Shown: positions 33,692 through 42,608, counted from the stretch's first letter. The stretch: DNA of 64,000 nucleotides from Faecalibacterium gallinarum (GCF_022180365.1 NZ_BQKV01000018.1:1-64000), one strand, 5' to 3'. A program made the numbers and translations. Notes: generated from the sequence alone by a model not told the origin.

Positions 33692-34892
33692 TTGTTTCCT
33701 CCACTGACGTAATCACGCAGGCAGCTTTGTGGCGTGCTCCCCGCAGGGTAACGGTCTCGCCCGGGGTCAGCTGATCCACCGAGCGCACGGCGCCGTCCTC
33801 CCCCTGCAGGATCGCATAGCCCCGGGCCAGCACCTGATAAGGGCTCAGGGAATCGGCCAGGGCAGCCGCATGGCCCAGACGGCGCCCGCTTTCCCGCAAA
33901 GCAGCCCGTGCATCGGCGGGCAGACGGGCCTGGACAGCCGCCAAACGGGCACGTCCCTGCTCCAAAATACGGCGGGAAATGCCCTGTTCCAGCAAAACAG
34001 AACAGGTGTTGCATTTATTATAGCATACTTCCCGACACTTTTGCATAATTTCATAAATATTTTGATAAATTTCGTCCACCGAACGGCGGAGCGCCGCCCG
34101 GTCCGGGACCGCCAGCTCAGCCGCCGCCGATGGGGTGGGCGCCCGCAGATCCGCCACAAAGTCCAGAAGGGTATAATCGATCTCGTGGCCGATGGCGCTG
34201 ATGAGGGGCGTTTTGCAGCGGTAAGCCGCCCGGGCGATCACCTCGGCGTTAAAGACCCACAGGTCTTCCCGGCTGCCGCCGCCCCGGGCCACCAGAATCA
34301 CGTCCGCTTTTCCGGTCTGGTCCAGCCGGCGGATGGCGGCGGCGATTTCCCCGGCGGCCTCAAAGCCCTGGACATTCACCGGGCAGAGCAGCAGCCGGGC
34401 CAGGGGCCACCGCCGACCGATCACATTGCGGATGTCCTGCAAAGCGGCGCCGGTGCGGCTGGTGACAAGGCCAATGCACTGGGGGTAGGCCGGCAGCGGC
34501 TTTTTGTGGGCGGGGTCGAACAGCCCCTCCGCCTCCAGACGGGCCTTGAGCTGTTCAAACGCCAGCTGGGCCGCGCCGATGCCGTCCGGGAACATATCGT
34601 TTACGTAGATCTGGAACGCGCCGTCCCGCTCATACAGGGTAGCGCGGCAGCGCACCACCACCCGCATCCCCTCTTCGGGGCGGAACGCCAGCCGCCGGGC
34701 GTCCGAGCGGAACATCACCGCTTTGACGCTGGACTGCTCGTCCCGCAAAGAGAAATAGCAGTGGCCGCTGCGGGCGTTCTGGACGAAGTTTGCGATCTCG
34801 CCCCGCAGGGCCAGATCGAACAGAAAATCATCCCCGTCCAGCCGGGCTTTGACGTAGCGATTGAGGGCGGTAACGGTCAGGAGTTCAGCCAT
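33678..34892 (-). CDS. xseA: Exodeoxyribonuclease VII large subunit
   Basis: 404 residues. N-terminal OB-type tRNA_anti domain (about 5-100), catalytic domain from 120 with VTSRTGAALQDI and VARGGGSREDLWVFN, and a helical C-terminus binding XseB. Degrades single-stranded DNA. ATG 34892 starts MAELLTVTALNRYVK, the family start, overlapping the upstream Kae1-like gene by 16 bases. Confidence 0.95.
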   Translation of the reverse strand: MAELLTVTALNRYVKARLDGDDFLFDLALRGEIANFVQNARSGHCYFSLRDEQSSVKAVMFRSDARRLAFRPEEGMRVVVRCRATLYERDGAFQIYVNDMFPDGIGAAQLAFEQLKARLEAEGLFDPAHKKPLPAYPQCIGLVTSRTGAALQDIRNVIGRRWPLARLLLCPVNVQGFEAAGEIAAAIRRLDQTGKADVILVARGGGSREDLWVFNAEVIARAAYRCKTPLISAIGHEIDYTLLDFVADLRAPTPSAAAELAVPDRAALRRSVDEIYQNIYEIMQKCREVCYNKCNTCSVLLEQGISRRILEQGRARLAAVQARLPADARAALRESGRRLGHAAALADSLSPYQVLARGYAILQGEDGAVRSVDQLTPGETVTLRGARHKAACVITSVEETNEGA

Positions 34893-35818
34893 AAGCCCGC
34901 CTCCCGTGCCGCCAGAATCGACACCCCCATGGCGTTGTCGCTGGCATAGGCTGCGGGGACAAACATGACCCCCGGCAGCCGGCGCTGCACCCAATCCCGG
35001 ATGATGACGCTGCTCATAACGCCGCCCGCGCAGACCACCGGCAGACCCGGGTAAAGGGCCTGGGCGGCTCTGGTCATCTTGACCAGAGTATCGGCGATGC
35101 AGAGCAGGCAGTATTTGCAAACGTAAGCGGGGCTTTTGCCCTGGGCCAGCAGGGCGTTGCACTGGTTTTCCAGCCCGGAGAGGCTGCACTCCATCCCCTT
35201 AACGCTGGATTTCGGTTTAACGGGCTCGTCGCAGCTGGCGGCCAGCTCCGAGACCATGGCCCCCGCCGGGAAGGCAAAGCCCAGTTTGACCCCCACCCGG
35301 TCCACGGCCTGGCCCGCGTAAAGGTCGCTGCTGGTGCCCAGAAGCTCGATCTGGCGCACCTGGTCGCAGAGCAAAAGATCGGTGGTGCCGCCCGAAACAT
35401 GGAACAACAGCACCTTCTGGCCGAACAGTTCCGCCCCCCGGGCGGCGAACAGCGCTGCCGCCGCGTGGCCCTGCTGATGGGTGGTGTGGATCAGAGGAAT
35501 CCCCCGCGCCAGGGCAAACGCCTGGGCCGCGCTGACCCCCGCCAGAAAGCAGGGCATATAACTGCCCTCCACGGGGCGGGGCTTCTGGGAAACACCCACC
35601 GCCGCGATTTGGGTGAGATCCGCCTCGGCGGCCAGCTCGGCCATCATTTCCGGCAGGGCCGCTGTATGGTGGAACAGCGCATCGCTTTGCCGCAGGCCCA
35701 GCTGCCCGTTTTTCACCGGCAAAAAGCGCTTTTTTGCACAAACAACCTCTCCGGCTGTATCAAATACTGCCAGAGAGGTTGCGTAGTTGCTGGTATCAAT
35801 GCCCAGTGTATAACTCAC
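34877..35818 (-). CDS. Kae1/TsaD-like domain protein (M22 family paralogue)
   Basis: 313 residues with the ASKHA fold of TsaD/Kae1: start LGIDTSNYATSLAVFD, metal motif HQQGH (near 118) in place of TsaD HMEGH, and VSGGTTDLLL in place of SGGHT. Residues differ from true TsaD in both signatures, and the C-terminal nucleotide segment is shorter. It is probably a clostridial paralogue next to nusB/xseA whose function is unsettled, with the true tsaD elsewhere. Overlaps nusB by four bases and xseA by 16. Confidence 0.8.
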   Translation of the reverse strand: MSYTLGIDTSNYATSLAVFDTAGEVVCAKKRFLPVKNGQLGLRQSDALFHHTAALPEMMAELAAEADLTQIAAVGVSQKPRPVEGSYMPCFLAGVSAAQAFALARGIPLIHTTHQQGHAAAALFAARGAELFGQKVLLFHVSGGTTDLLLCDQVRQIELLGTSSDLYAGQAVDRVGVKLGFAFPAGAMVSELAASCDEPVKPKSSVKGMECSLSGLENQCNALLAQGKSPAYVCKYCLLCIADTLVKMTRAAQALYPGLPVVCAGGVMSSVIIRDWVQRRLPGVMFVPAAYASDNAMGVSILAAREAGLWLNS

Positions 35819-36270
35819 AGCTGTACGGGCTCCATTTCCGATTCGCCGGCGTCCTCTGCGAGGCCAGCCTCCCGCGCGACGCTGCCCAGCAGGCCGTTGA
35901 CAAACTGGTAGTCCTCTTCCGCGCCGTATTTCTTGGTCAGCTCCACGGCCTCGTTGATGGCGACGCCGGGCTTGTTCTCGCCGCCGAACAGCATCTCTGC
36001 GATGGCCAGCCGAAGCACCGTCACCGTCACCCGGGGCAGGCGGGAAATGGTCCAGCCGCGCAGATGAGCGCTGATCTGGTCATCCACCTCGGCCGAGTGC
36101 TCGTAGTAGGTGCGCAGCAGGTGAGCGCCAAAATCGTCCACCGGGCGCTCCTCGTCGCATTCGCGGTTGGCTTCCAGCGCCTCATGCAGGGGCACATCGC
36201 CGAACGTCTGCGAAAAAGCAAGCAGGAACGCATTTTCTCTGGCCTGGCGGCGGGGCAATAGATTCTCCAT
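35815..36270 (-). CDS. nusB: Transcription antitermination factor NusB
   Basis: 151 residues, all-helical NusB: N-terminal RRQARENAFLLAFSQTF and C-terminal NEAVELTKKYGAEEDYQFVNGLLG. Acts with NusE (S10) on boxA RNA in rRNA transcription. A hairpin (36295-36319) lies in the 89-base gap after asp23. Ends in an ATGA overlap with the Kae1-like gene. Confidence 0.95.
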   Translation of the reverse strand: MENLLPRRQARENAFLLAFSQTFGDVPLHEALEANRECDEERPVDDFGAHLLRTYYEHSAEVDDQISAHLRGWTISRLPRVTVTVLRLAIAEMLFGGENKPGVAINEAVELTKKYGAEEDYQFVNGLLGSVAREAGLAEDAGESEMEPVQL

Positions 36271-36294
36271 AATTTTCCTCTCACGACATCAAAT

Positions 36295-36319
36295 CTCCCT
36301 GCGGGCAGCCCGCAGAGAG
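36295..36319. repeat. Palindromic hairpin between asp23 and nusB
   Basis: CTCCCTGCGGGC and its near-complement form a strong stem with no T-run on either strand. An mRNA-processing or stabilising element is more likely than a terminator. Confidence 0.5.
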
Positions 36320-36359
36320 ACGGATGTTTTCTTTTTGTATAATTTTTAAAATACAGGGA

Positions 36360-36737
36360 TTATTCTTCCGGCTCTGCGGGCTCGCCGGTCTCGAGGCCGG
36401 CAATCACAATATTGACCCGGCTGACCGTGACGTTGGTCATGTTCTGCACAGCAGACTTGACGCTCTGGTGCACCTTTTCGGCCATGGTGGGGATCCGGGT
36501 GCCATACCGGACAATCAGCTCCAGGGTAATCTCGGCCGTGCCGTCCCGCATCTCCACCGTCACCGGCGGCTGAATGCTGGCCATCTCAAGCAGCTCTTTG
36601 ACCGTTTTGCCCTGCTTGCCGTGGGAAACCTCGGCCACGCCCTCTACCTCCAGGGCAGCACAGCGCGCGATTTTGGCGATCACTTCCGTCGAGATCTGAA
36701 GGCTCCCGCCCATAAGGTCCATATTCTGCAAATCCAT
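36360..36737 (-). CDS. Asp23/Gls24 family envelope stress protein
   Basis: 125 residues (DUF322, YqhY-like): QISTEVIAKIARCAALEVEGV then AEVSHG at the start, C-terminal acidic tail EPAEPEE. In Bacillus the homologue yqhY sits with accB, accC and nusB and affects lipid synthesis. ATG 36737 chosen for GGAGG eight bases upstream; two earlier in-frame ATGs have no site. First gene of the 12-gene operon running to recN. Confidence 0.9.
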   Translation of the reverse strand: MDLQNMDLMGGSLQISTEVIAKIARCAALEVEGVAEVSHGKQGKTVKELLEMASIQPPVTVEMRDGTAEITLELIVRYGTRIPTMAEKVHQSVKSAVQNMTNVTVSRVNIVIAGLETGEPAEPEE

Positions 36738-36876
36738 TCTACGGTCCTCCATCCGATCGGGCGGCATCCGCCCTTAATTTTACGGTTGCAGCGCGCCTGC
36801 GGCCCCGGGGCACGGCTCTGGGCCTGCCCCCTGCCCCGCGGGCAGAATGGCCGGACGCAATGTCTGCGTTGGATCT

Positions 36877-36905
36877 ATTATAACATTCTTTTTGTATTTT
36901 CACAA
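36877..36905 (-). promoter_or_regulatory. Promoter of the asp23-recN operon
   Basis: TTGTGA (36905-36900), 17 bases, TATAAT (36882-36877) with upstream TGT (extended -10) on the minus strand. The 130-base leader contains a GC-rich foldable stretch (about 36790-36850). Confidence 0.8.
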
Positions 36906-36921
36906 CACCTTACTTTACTTC

Positions 36922-37533
36922 TCATTTCACTTCCACCACAGTGATATTCTGGGCCGTAACATTGGTTTTACTCAGCACAATATCCCGAATTTGTGCCACC
37001 TGGGCCGCCGTGAGGGCCTGGCCCGAGGTCATTACCGTCAGGTCCGCGCGATTTTCCTGCAAAAAACAGAGGCAATCGGCAAAGCCTTTGGCCCGGATCA
37101 GGGTCTCGATCTCGTTTTCGGCGTTGATATCCTCAAGGCTCGCGGTCAGCTGGGCGGTATACTGGGCTTTTTCCTCCTCGCTGAGGGCGGTACCTTTCAG
37201 AGTTTTCTGGATGGTATCCAGGGCTTCATCGTGGGCTTTTTCCCGCTTGAGGCGGGCCTCGTCGAAGAACTGGCTGCCGGTGTCGTTGGCCACGCTCACC
37301 AGCTGGGCCTCGCCATAATTTTTGTTGGCGGCCGACATGGCCTCGGCCTCGGTCAAAAGGGCGTCGGTCACCTCGCCGGAGACGGTCACAGCCGAGGCGG
37401 CAGCCGTCACCGCGTCGGGGTCGGCGGTGATATCCGTCCGGGCGTACTGCCAGTTCAGGTAAACGGCCACGGCCAGGGCCGCCGCCAGGGTGATCGCCGT
37501 CGCACGGCGGGTATTCTTCGAGACATTTCGCAT
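36922..37533 (-). CDS. spoIIIAH: Stage III sporulation protein SpoIIIAH
   Basis: 203 residues. Short cytosolic start, one membrane helix (about 10-27), then an intermembrane YscJ/FliF-like ring domain (about 100-203). Partner of SpoIIQ in the mother cell-forespore channel. The ATG follows AAGGAGG; it lies 45 bases after spoIIIAG. Last gene of the spoIIIA operon. Confidence 0.9.
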   Translation of the reverse strand: MRNVSKNTRRATAITLAAALAVAVYLNWQYARTDITADPDAVTAAASAVTVSGEVTDALLTEAEAMSAANKNYGEAQLVSVANDTGSQFFDEARLKREKAHDEALDTIQKTLKGTALSEEEKAQYTAQLTASLEDINAENEIETLIRAKGFADCLCFLQENRADLTVMTSGQALTAAQVAQIRDIVLSKTNVTAQNITVVEVK

Positions 37534-37578
37534 CGCTGTATCCTCCTTCAGTATCCAAACCATCCACGAAAACCGGGG

Positions 37579-38085
37579 TCACCGGCTGCGCTGCTCCACG
37601 CAGATCCGGTTGGCGGGCACGTCAAGCAGCGCCGAGATCAGCTCGGTGATCCGGGCCGCCACCCGCACATCTCCCCCGCCGTCGCAGACCACCGCCACCC
37701 CGCAGACCGCGGGGAAATACACCGTCTCTTCCAGGGCGGTGCCGTCCTCCAAGAGGACGTGGGTCTGCTGGCTCTGGGTCTGTCCCGATTGTGTATCCAG
37801 TGCATAGATGGTTTCCTCCCCGCTTTCCAATGTAATCATCACCGTGGCCTGGCCCGCGCCCTCGATCTCACCGATCAGCCCCGACAGCCGCTGTTCCAGC
37901 TGGGTTTGGTAGGCTGCGGCGTCCTGCCCGGAGGCCTCGGCCGGGGCGGCGGCACCTGTGCCGCTGGGCCAGATCTCGCTCAACAGGATGAGCAGCATGG
38001 CCAAAACCCCCAGCACCACCGCGGCCCCTGCGCTGCCGGGGCGGGACCTCCATTTCTCGAGCAGAGTGTTCCATTGCAGTTTCAT
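37579..38085 (-). CDS. spoIIIAG: Stage III sporulation protein SpoIIIAG
   Basis: 168 residues. N-terminal membrane helix (about 18-38, AAVVLGVLAMLLILLSEIW) and a ring-building motif domain with VMITLESGEETIYA and a C-terminal VRVAARITELISALLDVP. SpoIIIAG forms the large mother-cell ring of the feeding-tube complex. Overlaps spoIIIAF by four bases. Confidence 0.9.
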   Translation of the reverse strand: MKLQWNTLLEKWRSRPGSAGAAVVLGVLAMLLILLSEIWPSGTGAAAPAEASGQDAAAYQTQLEQRLSGLIGEIEGAGQATVMITLESGEETIYALDTQSGQTQSQQTHVLLEDGTALEETVYFPAVCGVAVVCDGGGDVRVAARITELISALLDVPANRICVEQRSR

Positions 38086-38558
38086 CCTCCGCCCTCCTCT
38101 GCCACAAACTCCACCGATGCAAGCCCGAGACGGCTGCACAGCTCTGACGCAATCTCGGCCCGGGTATCCCCGGGGCAGTCGGGCGGCAGGGAGACCTGGG
38201 CCTCCACCGCCTCCACCCCCTGCCCGGTTTGAGCCAGGGTCAGCTGAAGAGAGGCCGGCCAGCCGGTTTGGGCCAGAATCTGGGCTTCCAGCTGGGTTTC
38301 CAGCTTCTGCTGGGCCTCCTGGACAATCAAATCCTCGGCTGAGCCGAAATCCGCCTGCTGGCGGCTTTGGGGCAGGGCAAGGTCCAGGCTTTGGGCCCGC
38401 AGCAGGGGCAGCGCATTGGAAATAGCTATTAGAATATATAACCCCGCCGCGGCTTTTATGCATTGTTTGCCCCGGGTATCCCCCACCAGCTGGGCCACCA
38501 GCTCGGCGCTGATGCAGGCAATGCAGAACACCGCCACCGCCGTTTTGATTTGCTGCAT
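38082..38558 (-). CDS. spoIIIAF: Stage III sporulation protein SpoIIIAF
   Basis: 158 residues. Two N-terminal membrane helices (about 5-22 and 34-50), then a soluble domain in the intermembrane space. ATG 38558 follows GGAGGTGGG and is two bases past the spoIIIAE stop; the longer open frame upstream lies inside spoIIIAE and is not used. Confidence 0.88.
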   Translation of the reverse strand: MQQIKTAVAVFCIACISAELVAQLVGDTRGKQCIKAAAGLYILIAISNALPLLRAQSLDLALPQSRQQADFGSAEDLIVQEAQQKLETQLEAQILAQTGWPASLQLTLAQTGQGVEAVEAQVSLPPDCPGDTRAEIASELCSRLGLASVEFVAEEGGG

Positions 38559-38560
38559 TG

Positions 38561-39670
38561 TTACCCACCTCCCATGGAGAGCATCAGCGCGGTACCCACC
38601 ACCGCGACCCCAAAAAACAGAGCCGTCGCCGCCGCCAGACCCCGCACCGCCTCCCGCAGACAGTCGAACAGGGCGGCGCACCGCCCCACCCCTGCCGCCC
38701 GGCAGATCAGCCCGCAGCCGGCCAATAACAGGCTATGAAGCATCAGGGTCAGATAGAGGGGCAAAAACTCCACCGCCAGGATGGCCATGGCCGCAAAGCC
38801 CAGCCCGCCCTTGAGCAGCTGGACGCCAGCCAAGACCGTCTGGGCCGCGTCGTTGAGGCTCTGGCCGATCACCGGCACCGTGCCGGTGAGGAGCCGCCCC
38901 GCCTGCACCGAGACATCGTCCAGCCGGGCGGTAAAGACCCGCTGGAGCCCCAGCACCGCCCCAAAGGCCCGGCCCGCCCAGCCCAGCATCCGGCGGAGCA
39001 GCTGGCCCGCCGCCCGGCAGGCCGAGGCCAGCGGCAGCTCGGCGCTGATGCAGCAGGAGACGCTGAGGGCCAAGTAACTGTGCAGCAGCGGGGGCAGCCC
39101 CACGCTCAACAGCTGGGCCAGGAGACAGAGCCCCGTAAGAAACAAGCCATTGGCGGCGGCTGCGGCGGCGGGCTCCCCGCCCAGGGTCAGAACCCCGGAA
39201 TAGACCGGGACAAACCCCAAGAGAAAGGTGCGCCAGCTCTCCAGCCGCTGGCATACCTCTTCGGCCAGCTCCACCAGCCGTGCCCAGGCCAGCAGACCGC
39301 AGCCCCCCGCGGCCGCCAGATCCAGCAGACCGTTTTTGCCGTTCTCCACAAAGAAGGACAAAAGGATCACCGCCAGAAGGAAGGACAGAATCTGCGCATA
39401 GTCCCGGGCCGCCGACCGGACCGCTCCGCCCAAGCCTTCCGGGAGGAAACTCTGGAGGGTTTCCAGAGGGTTATGTACAAACTCCTCCAGCTGGGCGGGG
39501 CTTTCCTCCAGATAGCTTTGCCACTGTTCCCGGCCGGGCAGGTTGTCCAGGTTGGGCGCGGCCTCCTGAGCGGCGGCAGCCGGGGCCCAGACCACCAGCG
39601 CCGCGCACACCGCCCCCGCCGCCAACACGCGGGCGGCCCGGCGCAGGACCTTTAACCGGTGAGCTCCCAT
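38561..39670 (-). CDS. spoIIIAE: Stage III sporulation protein SpoIIIAE
   Basis: 369 residues. Signal peptide of about 35 residues (VLAAGAVCAALVVWAPAAAA), soluble segment, then about six membrane helices. Polytopic permease-like subunit of the SpoIIIA complex. ATG 39670 overlaps spoIIIAD by 19 bases; GAGGAGG lies 12 bases before. A GTG four codons upstream would be too close to that site. Confidence 0.88.
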   Translation of the reverse strand: MGAHRLKVLRRAARVLAAGAVCAALVVWAPAAAAQEAAPNLDNLPGREQWQSYLEESPAQLEEFVHNPLETLQSFLPEGLGGAVRSAARDYAQILSFLLAVILLSFFVENGKNGLLDLAAAGGCGLLAWARLVELAEEVCQRLESWRTFLLGFVPVYSGVLTLGGEPAAAAAANGLFLTGLCLLAQLLSVGLPPLLHSYLALSVSCCISAELPLASACRAAGQLLRRMLGWAGRAFGAVLGLQRVFTARLDDVSVQAGRLLTGTVPVIGQSLNDAAQTVLAGVQLLKGGLGFAAMAILAVEFLPLYLTLMLHSLLLAGCGLICRAAGVGRCAALFDCLREAVRGLAAATALFFGVAVVGTALMLSMGGG

Positions 39671-40035
39671 ATCAATCCGCACACCTCCTCCAGCAGCGGC
39701 CAGATGGCCGCCAGCATCAGCACCCGGCCCGCAAGGCTTGTACACCAGGCCAGGGACTCGGCCCCCGCCTCGTCGCAGAGGGTGCGGGCGTAGTCGGTCA
39801 AAAGCAGGATCCCCGCACAGCGCAAAAGGCACCCGAAAGCCTGTCCGTCCACCTGTCCCGCCAGGGCTGCGATGCCCTCCACCACCCCCTGAAGGACCAG
39901 CACCAGCCGGACCAGAACAAACACCCCCGCCGCCAGAGAGAACAAAAGCCCAAAGGCAGGGGAAACTTTGCTCAAAAGCCCATAGACCAGGGCCGCCAGC
40001 ACCGCCAGGCCCAACGTCGGCAGAAGCTCGTTCAT
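39652..40035 (-). CDS. spoIIIAD: Stage III sporulation protein SpoIIIAD
   Basis: 127 residues, three or four membrane helices. Same SpoIIIAC/AD family as the gene before it. Overlaps spoIIIAC by four bases and spoIIIAE by 19. Confidence 0.9.
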   Translation of the reverse strand: MNELLPTLGLAVLAALVYGLLSKVSPAFGLLFSLAAGVFVLVRLVLVLQGVVEGIAALAGQVDGQAFGCLLRCAGILLLTDYARTLCDEAGAESLAWCTSLAGRVLMLAAIWPLLEEVCGLIWELTG

Positions 40036-40235
40036 AACGCAAAGAGGGACTTGATGGTGACAAACAGGGTGCTGATCTGCTGCACCAGCATGGAGAGCAC
40101 CACCACCAGCCCCGCCAGGGTCGTCATCATGGCCTGATCCTCCCGGCCCGAACGGATCAGCAGCTGGTTGAGCACCGCCACAATGATGCCGATGGCTGCA
40201 ATTTTAAAGACGAGATCAATTTCCAATCCGGTCAT
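40032..40235 (-). CDS. spoIIIAC: Stage III sporulation protein SpoIIIAC
   Basis: 67 residues with two membrane helices: DLVFKIAAIGIIVAVLNQLL and TLAGLVVVLSMLVQQI. Matches SpoIIIAC length and pattern. Follows spoIIIAB by 20 bases. Confidence 0.93.
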   Translation of the reverse strand: MTGLEIDLVFKIAAIGIIVAVLNQLLIRSGREDQAMMTTLAGLVVVLSMLVQQISTLFVTIKSLFAL

Positions 40236-40255
40236 CTCCTTTGATCGCTTCTTCT

Positions 40256-40729
40256 TCAGAGCACCAAGAGTGCCAACATTCCCCCCACCGCCAGTCCCAG
40301 TTTCTGGTCAAGGCCCGCAGATTCGGCCTGCTTTTGGGCCTGCTGCAAAAAACTCTCGAACCGGCTCCGGTAGTATGCAAGCCGGGCGCACTCCTGCTCG
40401 GCGGTGGCCCGGCCCAGGCCGGACATACATTCAAAAAAACAGGCTTTTTGCTCCGGTTCCAGCAGATCGGGGGCTTTTATTTGCTGCAAAGTAGATATAC
40501 TTTGCAGATATTTTTCCATCGGTTTACCGGCATTTTCCGCCCGCAATGCCCCCAGCAGGCGGCCCAGGTCGGCGTGGCGGTATCCGATCTCCTGTTCCAG
40601 CCGACCCAGCAGTTCAATCACCTCTTCCAGCATCCGGCAGCGGTTGATCTGCTTCTGGCGGCGGGCCGTACCGGCGCACCACCCCCCCGCCGCCAGAAGA
40701 ATGGCAGCCGCCAAACGCAGAGAACTCAT
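40256..40729 (-). CDS. spoIIIAB: Stage III sporulation protein SpoIIIAB
   Basis: 157 residues. N-terminal hydrophobic anchor, coiled helices with ELLGRLEQEIGYRHADL (type II secretion GspF-like fold in the family), and C-terminal membrane segment. Overlaps spoIIIAA by four bases. Confidence 0.9.
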   Translation of the reverse strand: MSSLRLAAAILLAAGGWCAGTARRQKQINRCRMLEEVIELLGRLEQEIGYRHADLGRLLGALRAENAGKPMEKYLQSISTLQQIKAPDLLEPEQKACFFECMSGLGRATAEQECARLAYYRSRFESFLQQAQKQAESAGLDQKLGLAVGGMLALLVL

Positions 40730-41622
40730 ATCCAGCGCACCTCTTTGACCCGGCCGGGGCTCTGCCGCCCTTCCAGCAGCACCAGCACCCGGAGCATCCG
40801 GCGAAGGGTGAGCCGCTCCACCTGAGGGCGATGGGCCGCCTCCTCCAGGGTAGAGGCGTGGAGGCTGGCCACAAAGTTCACCCCGCCGTAAAAGCCCTGT
40901 TCCAGCTGTTCCACCTCTTCCATCCCGCCCAGCTCATCCAGCAGAATCACATGGGGCGAGAGGGTGCGCAGGGCCATCTGGAGGGCGCGGCCCTTGGGCA
41001 GGCCGGCGATCACATCCAGCGCCTCGCCCCCGGCGGGGCCGCCCTCGGGCCAGACCTCCTGCCGCTCGTCCACCACGGTAACCGTCCGGCCCTGGCCCGC
41101 CAGAAAGGCGGCGGCGCTCCGCAAAAGGGTGGTTTTGCCGCTGTCCGGCTCCCCCACCAGCAGCATCCCGATGAAGTGACCTTCCAGCGCCCGGCAGAGC
41201 TCGGGCGGCAGGGCGGCGGCTTTCCGCCGGGCGACCCGCAGATTCAGGGAGCGGACGGTCTGCACCACCACCCCCTGTTGCGGGTGGACGAAATATTGGC
41301 CGCCCACGCCCACCCGGTGGCCCCCCGGCAGGGTCAGATACCCTTGGGCCAGCTCGGCCTGGTGAGTGTGGACCGACCCGCCGCAGAGAGAGTAGAAAAT
41401 CTCCTCCATCTGAGGGGGCGTGAGAACACAGCTCCTTAGAAAATGAGGGCAGCCGGAAATCTGGGCCGCCGGGCAGGGCATCCCCCCGATGGTAAAACTC
41501 AGGGAACAGCCCTCCCGCAGCCGCAGCTCATGGATCTGTTCCGCTACCGCCGGAGGCATCCGGCCCAGAGGCTCGGCCAGCCAGTCCGGCAGCGATTGGA
41601 CCGCCTGATAATACTCGTCCAA
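40726..41622 (-). CDS. spoIIIAA: Stage III sporulation protein SpoIIIAA (ATPase)
   Basis: 298 residues, secretion-type AAA ATPase. Walker A GEPDSGKT at 157-164, Walker B VILLDELGG near 223. Powers or assembles the SpoIIIA channel. The start codon is TTG at 41622, preceded by AAAGGAG. First gene of an eight-gene operon, with a sigma-E-like box about 50 bases upstream. Confidence 0.92.
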   Translation of the reverse strand: MDEYYQAVQSLPDWLAEPLGRMPPAVAEQIHELRLREGCSLSFTIGGMPCPAAQISGCPHFLRSCVLTPPQMEEIFYSLCGGSVHTHQAELAQGYLTLPGGHRVGVGGQYFVHPQQGVVVQTVRSLNLRVARRKAAALPPELCRALEGHFIGMLLVGEPDSGKTTLLRSAAAFLAGQGRTVTVVDERQEVWPEGGPAGGEALDVIAGLPKGRALQMALRTLSPHVILLDELGGMEEVEQLEQGFYGGVNFVASLHASTLEEAAHRPQVERLTLRRMLRVLVLLEGRQSPGRVKEVRWI

Positions 41623-41671
41623 CTTCCCCGCTCCTTTCCCACAGCGCCCGGCCTGGGCCGGGTTTGCTAGT

Positions 41672-41679
41672 AGTGTATG
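41672..41679 (-). promoter_or_regulatory. Sigma-E type -10 box of the spoIIIA operon
   Basis: CATACACT on the minus strand matches the sigma-E -10 consensus CATACAnT. Thirteen bases upstream is TTCTAAA, a weak -35. spoIIIA is sigma-E dependent in Bacillus. Confidence 0.65.
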
Positions 41680-41724
41680 CGCCCCGCCCCGGTTTAGAAC
41701 CGCCTGTCCCAGCCAAACGGGCGC

Positions 41725-41753
41725 AAAAAAAGAGGACGCCTCTCAGCGTCCTC
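41725..41753 (-). terminator. Terminator of the acetyltransferase gene
   Basis: Minus strand: GAGGACGC (41753-41746) pairs with GCGTCCTC (41739-41732), followed by seven T. Confidence 0.9.
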
Positions 41754-41801
41754 ATGGAACCGTGAAAATTATCCTTTGAACTGCGATCGGCAAAGGCCGA
41801 A

Positions 41802-42443
41802 TCAGGTTTCCTGCGCCGCCCAGCCCCGCTGGATATCGGCCCAGGCCTCGTCGTCGATCTCCTCGTCCCGGAAGAGTTTCCGCTTGTCGGCGTCGGTGAT
41901 CTTGCGGATCACCCGGCAGGGGTTCCCCGCCGCGATGCACCAGTCCGGGAGATCTTTGGTCACAACGCTCCCCGCGCCGATGACCACATTGCTCCCCACA
42001 CGGACCCCGGGGCAGAGGACGGTGTTCCCGCCAATCCAGACGTTATCCCCGATGGTCACCGGTTTGCCGTACTCGTACTGGGAGTTCCGGGTGGCGGGGT
42101 GGATGGGGTGCCCCGCCGTGTAGATCGCCACGTTGGGGGCCATCTGGCAGTTGTCCCCGATCTTCACCTTGGCTACATCCAGGATGGTGCAGTTGTAGTT
42201 GGCGAAAAAGTTTTTGCCCACCTCAATGTTCTTGCCGTAATCGCAATAAAAAGGCGGATTGATGAACGCCCCCTCCGATTTGCCCAGGAGCTCTTTCACC
42301 ACCGCGGCGATCCCCTCGAAATCGGAGCGGTCCATAAAGTTGAGTTTTTGAAGGATTCTCCGGCTCACCGCCTGCTCCTCCATGACGGAAGCATCGGACT
42401 GATAGGCCAGACCGGCGTCCCGCCGTTCTTTCATCGTCATCAT
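41802..42443 (-). CDS. maa: Sugar O-acetyltransferase (maltose/galactoside type)
   Basis: 213 residues. N-terminal Mac domain (about 5-60) and left-handed beta-helix of hexapeptide repeats, with NYNCTILDVAKVKIGDNCQMAPNV split as NYNCTILD...IGDNCQMAPNV near 84-105, HPI...TR near 113 and GAGSVVTKD near 161. Acetylates sugars from acetyl-CoA. Start is ATG 42443, nine bases after GGAGGG; a TTG two codons earlier is possible. Has its own TATAAT (42515-42520). Confidence 0.9.
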   Translation of the reverse strand: MMTMKERRDAGLAYQSDASVMEEQAVSRRILQKLNFMDRSDFEGIAAVVKELLGKSEGAFINPPFYCDYGKNIEVGKNFFANYNCTILDVAKVKIGDNCQMAPNVAIYTAGHPIHPATRNSQYEYGKPVTIGDNVWIGGNTVLCPGVRVGSNVVIGAGSVVTKDLPDWCIAAGNPCRVIRKITDADKRKLFRDEEIDDEAWADIQRGWAAQET

Positions 42444-42514
42444 CGGCAAATGCCCTCCCTGTGTCGCGTTTGGATTTCCGGCCCCGGCATGCTGCCGGGA
42501 AATTTACACCGTTC

Positions 42515-42520
42515 ATTATA
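42515..42520 (-). promoter_or_regulatory. -10 box of the acetyltransferase gene
   Basis: TATAAT on the minus strand, about 70 bases before the ATG. No good -35 is seen 17 bases upstream (GTGCAT-like only). Confidence 0.5.
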
Positions 42521-42608
42521 GCACATTTGCCCGCCCGATGCACCGCATCCGGCGCATTTATGTACAGCAGCCCGAAGGCTGCGGGGCGTCCCGCCCGTCT
42601 CTCCCCAT

